Source: Oceanospirillaceae bacterium UBA1126
GTDB taxonomy: Bacteria > Pseudomonadota > Gammaproteobacteria > Pseudomonadales > Balneatricaceae
Assembly (NCBI GenBank): GCA_002312935.1
Contig: DCAT01000095.1
Location: forward strand, 516-16,332
Reading direction: 5' to 3'
Length of the DNA stretch: 15,817 bases
The translations under genes were made by a program, and so were the position numbers. The first letter of the stretch is position 1, and each line of letters starts with the position of its first letter. Shown in pieces: positions 15,087-15,817 of the stretch. The notes beneath the pieces are model-generated. The model worked only from the letters and a program-made list of their open reading frames with translations, ran no database searches and had not been told where the DNA came from.

Positions 15087-15243
15087 GTGGTGGCTCGTTA
15101 GACTTTAGTTGGCTAATTCTAAAGTGTGTATAGGTAAAAACCTAATGATTTTTGTTAAAAACTGATTTAGGCAAGGTTTGGTATCACCCGTTACTTTTAA
15201 CTGGTTCTAGGACGTGGCTTAACTTTACCAGTAAGCTTGGCTT
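15079..15243 (+). repeat. Cluster of five TGGCT words across the regulator/aminotransferase promoter
   Basis: TGGCT occurs in the same orientation at 15079, 15091, 15110, 15215 and 15238, including the first codons of the mocR gene. The last two extend to TGGCTT and are 23 bases apart, about two helical turns. MocR proteins commonly bind direct repeats, one of which overlaps the target promoter, so these are operator candidates. The pair at 15215 and 15238 is the most credible. The word is short and only the repetition is observed. Confidence 0.4.
15102..15125. promoter_or_regulatory. Inverted repeat in the mocR leader
   Basis: ACTTTAG (15102-15108) and CTAAAGT (15119-15125) form a perfect 7-base inverted repeat around ten bases, 15 bases upstream of the mocR start. 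A smaller one, TAGGT-AAAA-ACCTA (15131-15144), follows. Either could be an autoregulatory site or part of a leader hairpin. Confidence 0.4.
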
Positions 15244-15266
15244 TAAATGGGCCAATGCCCTAATAT
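15237..15266 (+). promoter_or_regulatory. Candidate sigma70 promoter of the tpa-like gene
   Basis: TTGGCT (15237-15242) and TAATAT (15261-15266) are separated by 18 bases and resemble -35 and -10 boxes. An alternative -10 is TATAGT at 15264-15269. The start codon follows about 50 bases later, with GGAG (15305-15308) as ribosome binding site. The -35 word coincides with the last TGGCTT repeat, so a regulator bound there would touch RNA polymerase. The match is moderate. Confidence 0.45.
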
Positions 15267-15316
15267 AGTGCACGGCCCTAACTTGTATGGGGCCTTTTAT
15301 AGTTGGAGTCTTAACC

Positions 15317-15817
15317 ATGAAATACGACGTAAATAGCTACGATACAAAAGATGCCCTAGCAGATGACCGCAATCACGTATGGCACCATATTACACAGCAC
15401 AAATCTCTAGAAGAAAACGATCCGTTTATGATTGTTGAAGGCAAGGGAATGCGTGTAATCGACGCTAAGGGCAAAGAATACCTTGATGGAGTTTCTGGCG
15501 CTGTGTGGACTGTAAACGTAGGCTATGGCCGTGAATCGATTGCTAATGCAGTACGCGATCAATTGGTTAAGCTTAACTATTTCGCTAACAGCGCAGGTAC
15601 CTTACCTGGGGCTTTGTTTGCTAAGCACTTGATTGACAAGATGCCAGGTATGAGCCGGGTTTATTACTCTAACTCTGGTTCTGAAGCAAACGAAAAAGCC
15701 TATAAGATTGTGCGCCAAATTTCTGCCAAAAAATATGGTGGCAAAAAGCATAAGATTCTCTACCGTGACCGTGATTATCATGGCACTACCATTACGGCGT
15801 TAAGTTCTACAGGTCAG
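15317..15817 (+). CDS. tpa: Class III aminotransferase, probable taurine:pyruvate aminotransferase (partial, 5' end)
   Basis: The first 167 residues of a PLP-dependent class III aminotransferase are present; the gene runs off the window. Taurine:pyruvate aminotransferase converts taurine and pyruvate to sulfoacetaldehyde and alanine. Visible parts are the N-terminal NHVWHHITQHK, YLDGVSGAVWTVNVGYG, the PLP phosphate-binding SNSGSEANEKAYK and the ring-stacking YRDRDYHGTT. The HVWHH opening and the SGAVWTVNVGYGR block resemble Tpa proteins, and the divergent TauR-like regulator fits. The PLP lysine is outside the window. Other omega-amino acid transaminases (for example beta-alanine:pyruvate) are close relatives, so the substrate is less certain than the family. 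GGAG lies eight bases before the ATG. Confidence 0.75.
   Translation, partial: MKYDVNSYDTKDALADDRNHVWHHITQHKSLEENDPFMIVEGKGMRVIDAKGKEYLDGVSGAVWTVNVGYGRESIANAVRDQLVKLNYFANSAGTLPGALFAKHLIDKMPGMSRVYYSNSGSEANEKAYKIVRQISAKKYGGKKHKILYRDRDYHGTTITALSSTGQ

Noticed and set aside
1..15817. Mobile elements, CRISPR arrays, tRNA or rRNA genes
   Set aside because: No transposase, integrase, regularly spaced repeat or RNA gene signature was seen on either strand.

Overview
The window looks like ordinary chromosome from a marine gammaproteobacterium, probably an Oceanospirillales or Pseudomonas relative. The order trpB-trpA-accD-folC-dedD-cvpA-purF-metZ resembles the conserved accD-folC-dedD-cvpA-purF-metZ block of Pseudomonas and its relatives. 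AcnB, MetZ and MiaE also fit that group. The genus is inference. I see no tRNA, rRNA, CRISPR array, insertion sequence or phage gene.

Region 1 (1-7224, + strand) is one co-directional run: the 3' end of trpB, then trpA, accD, folC, a DedD-type SPOR protein, cvpA, purF and metZ. Gaps are 1-50 bases and no terminator is visible between genes, so it reads as a long operon or supra-operon. It joins tryptophan synthesis, malonyl-CoA supply, folate, cell division, purine synthesis and methionine synthesis. It ends at a perfect bidirectional terminator (7256-7294) shared with the convergent acnB.

Region 2 (7316-9916, - strand) is acnB, the main TCA-cycle aconitase; its three cluster cysteines fall at the same residue numbers as in E. 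coli AcnB. The 301-base gap upstream (9917-10217) separates it from the divergent miaE. This gap holds several short symmetric or repeated elements that may be operators.

Region 3 (10218-13592, + strand) is a compact four-gene run: miaE (tRNA hydroxylase), an EamA/DMT permease overlapping it, a stand-alone phosphate acetyl/butyryl-transferase (Pta/Ptb family), and a second EamA/DMT permease. It converges, with a gap of 6 bases, on region 4.

Region 4 (13599-15817) is a MocR-type regulator (GntR helix-turn-helix fused to an aminotransferase fold, TauR-like) on the - strand. It is divergent from a class III aminotransferase resembling taurine:pyruvate aminotransferase (Tpa), which is cut by the window edge. 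A regulator/tpa pair next to a phosphotransacetylase suggests a taurine (or other omega-amine) dissimilation locus. In that pathway Tpa makes sulfoacetaldehyde, Xsc makes acetyl phosphate, and Pta makes acetyl-CoA. Xsc is not in the window and would be expected beyond 15817. The 230-base divergent promoter holds repeated TGGCT words and inverted repeats that may be the regulator's operators. I found no clear new system; this neighbourhood is the part most worth a second look.
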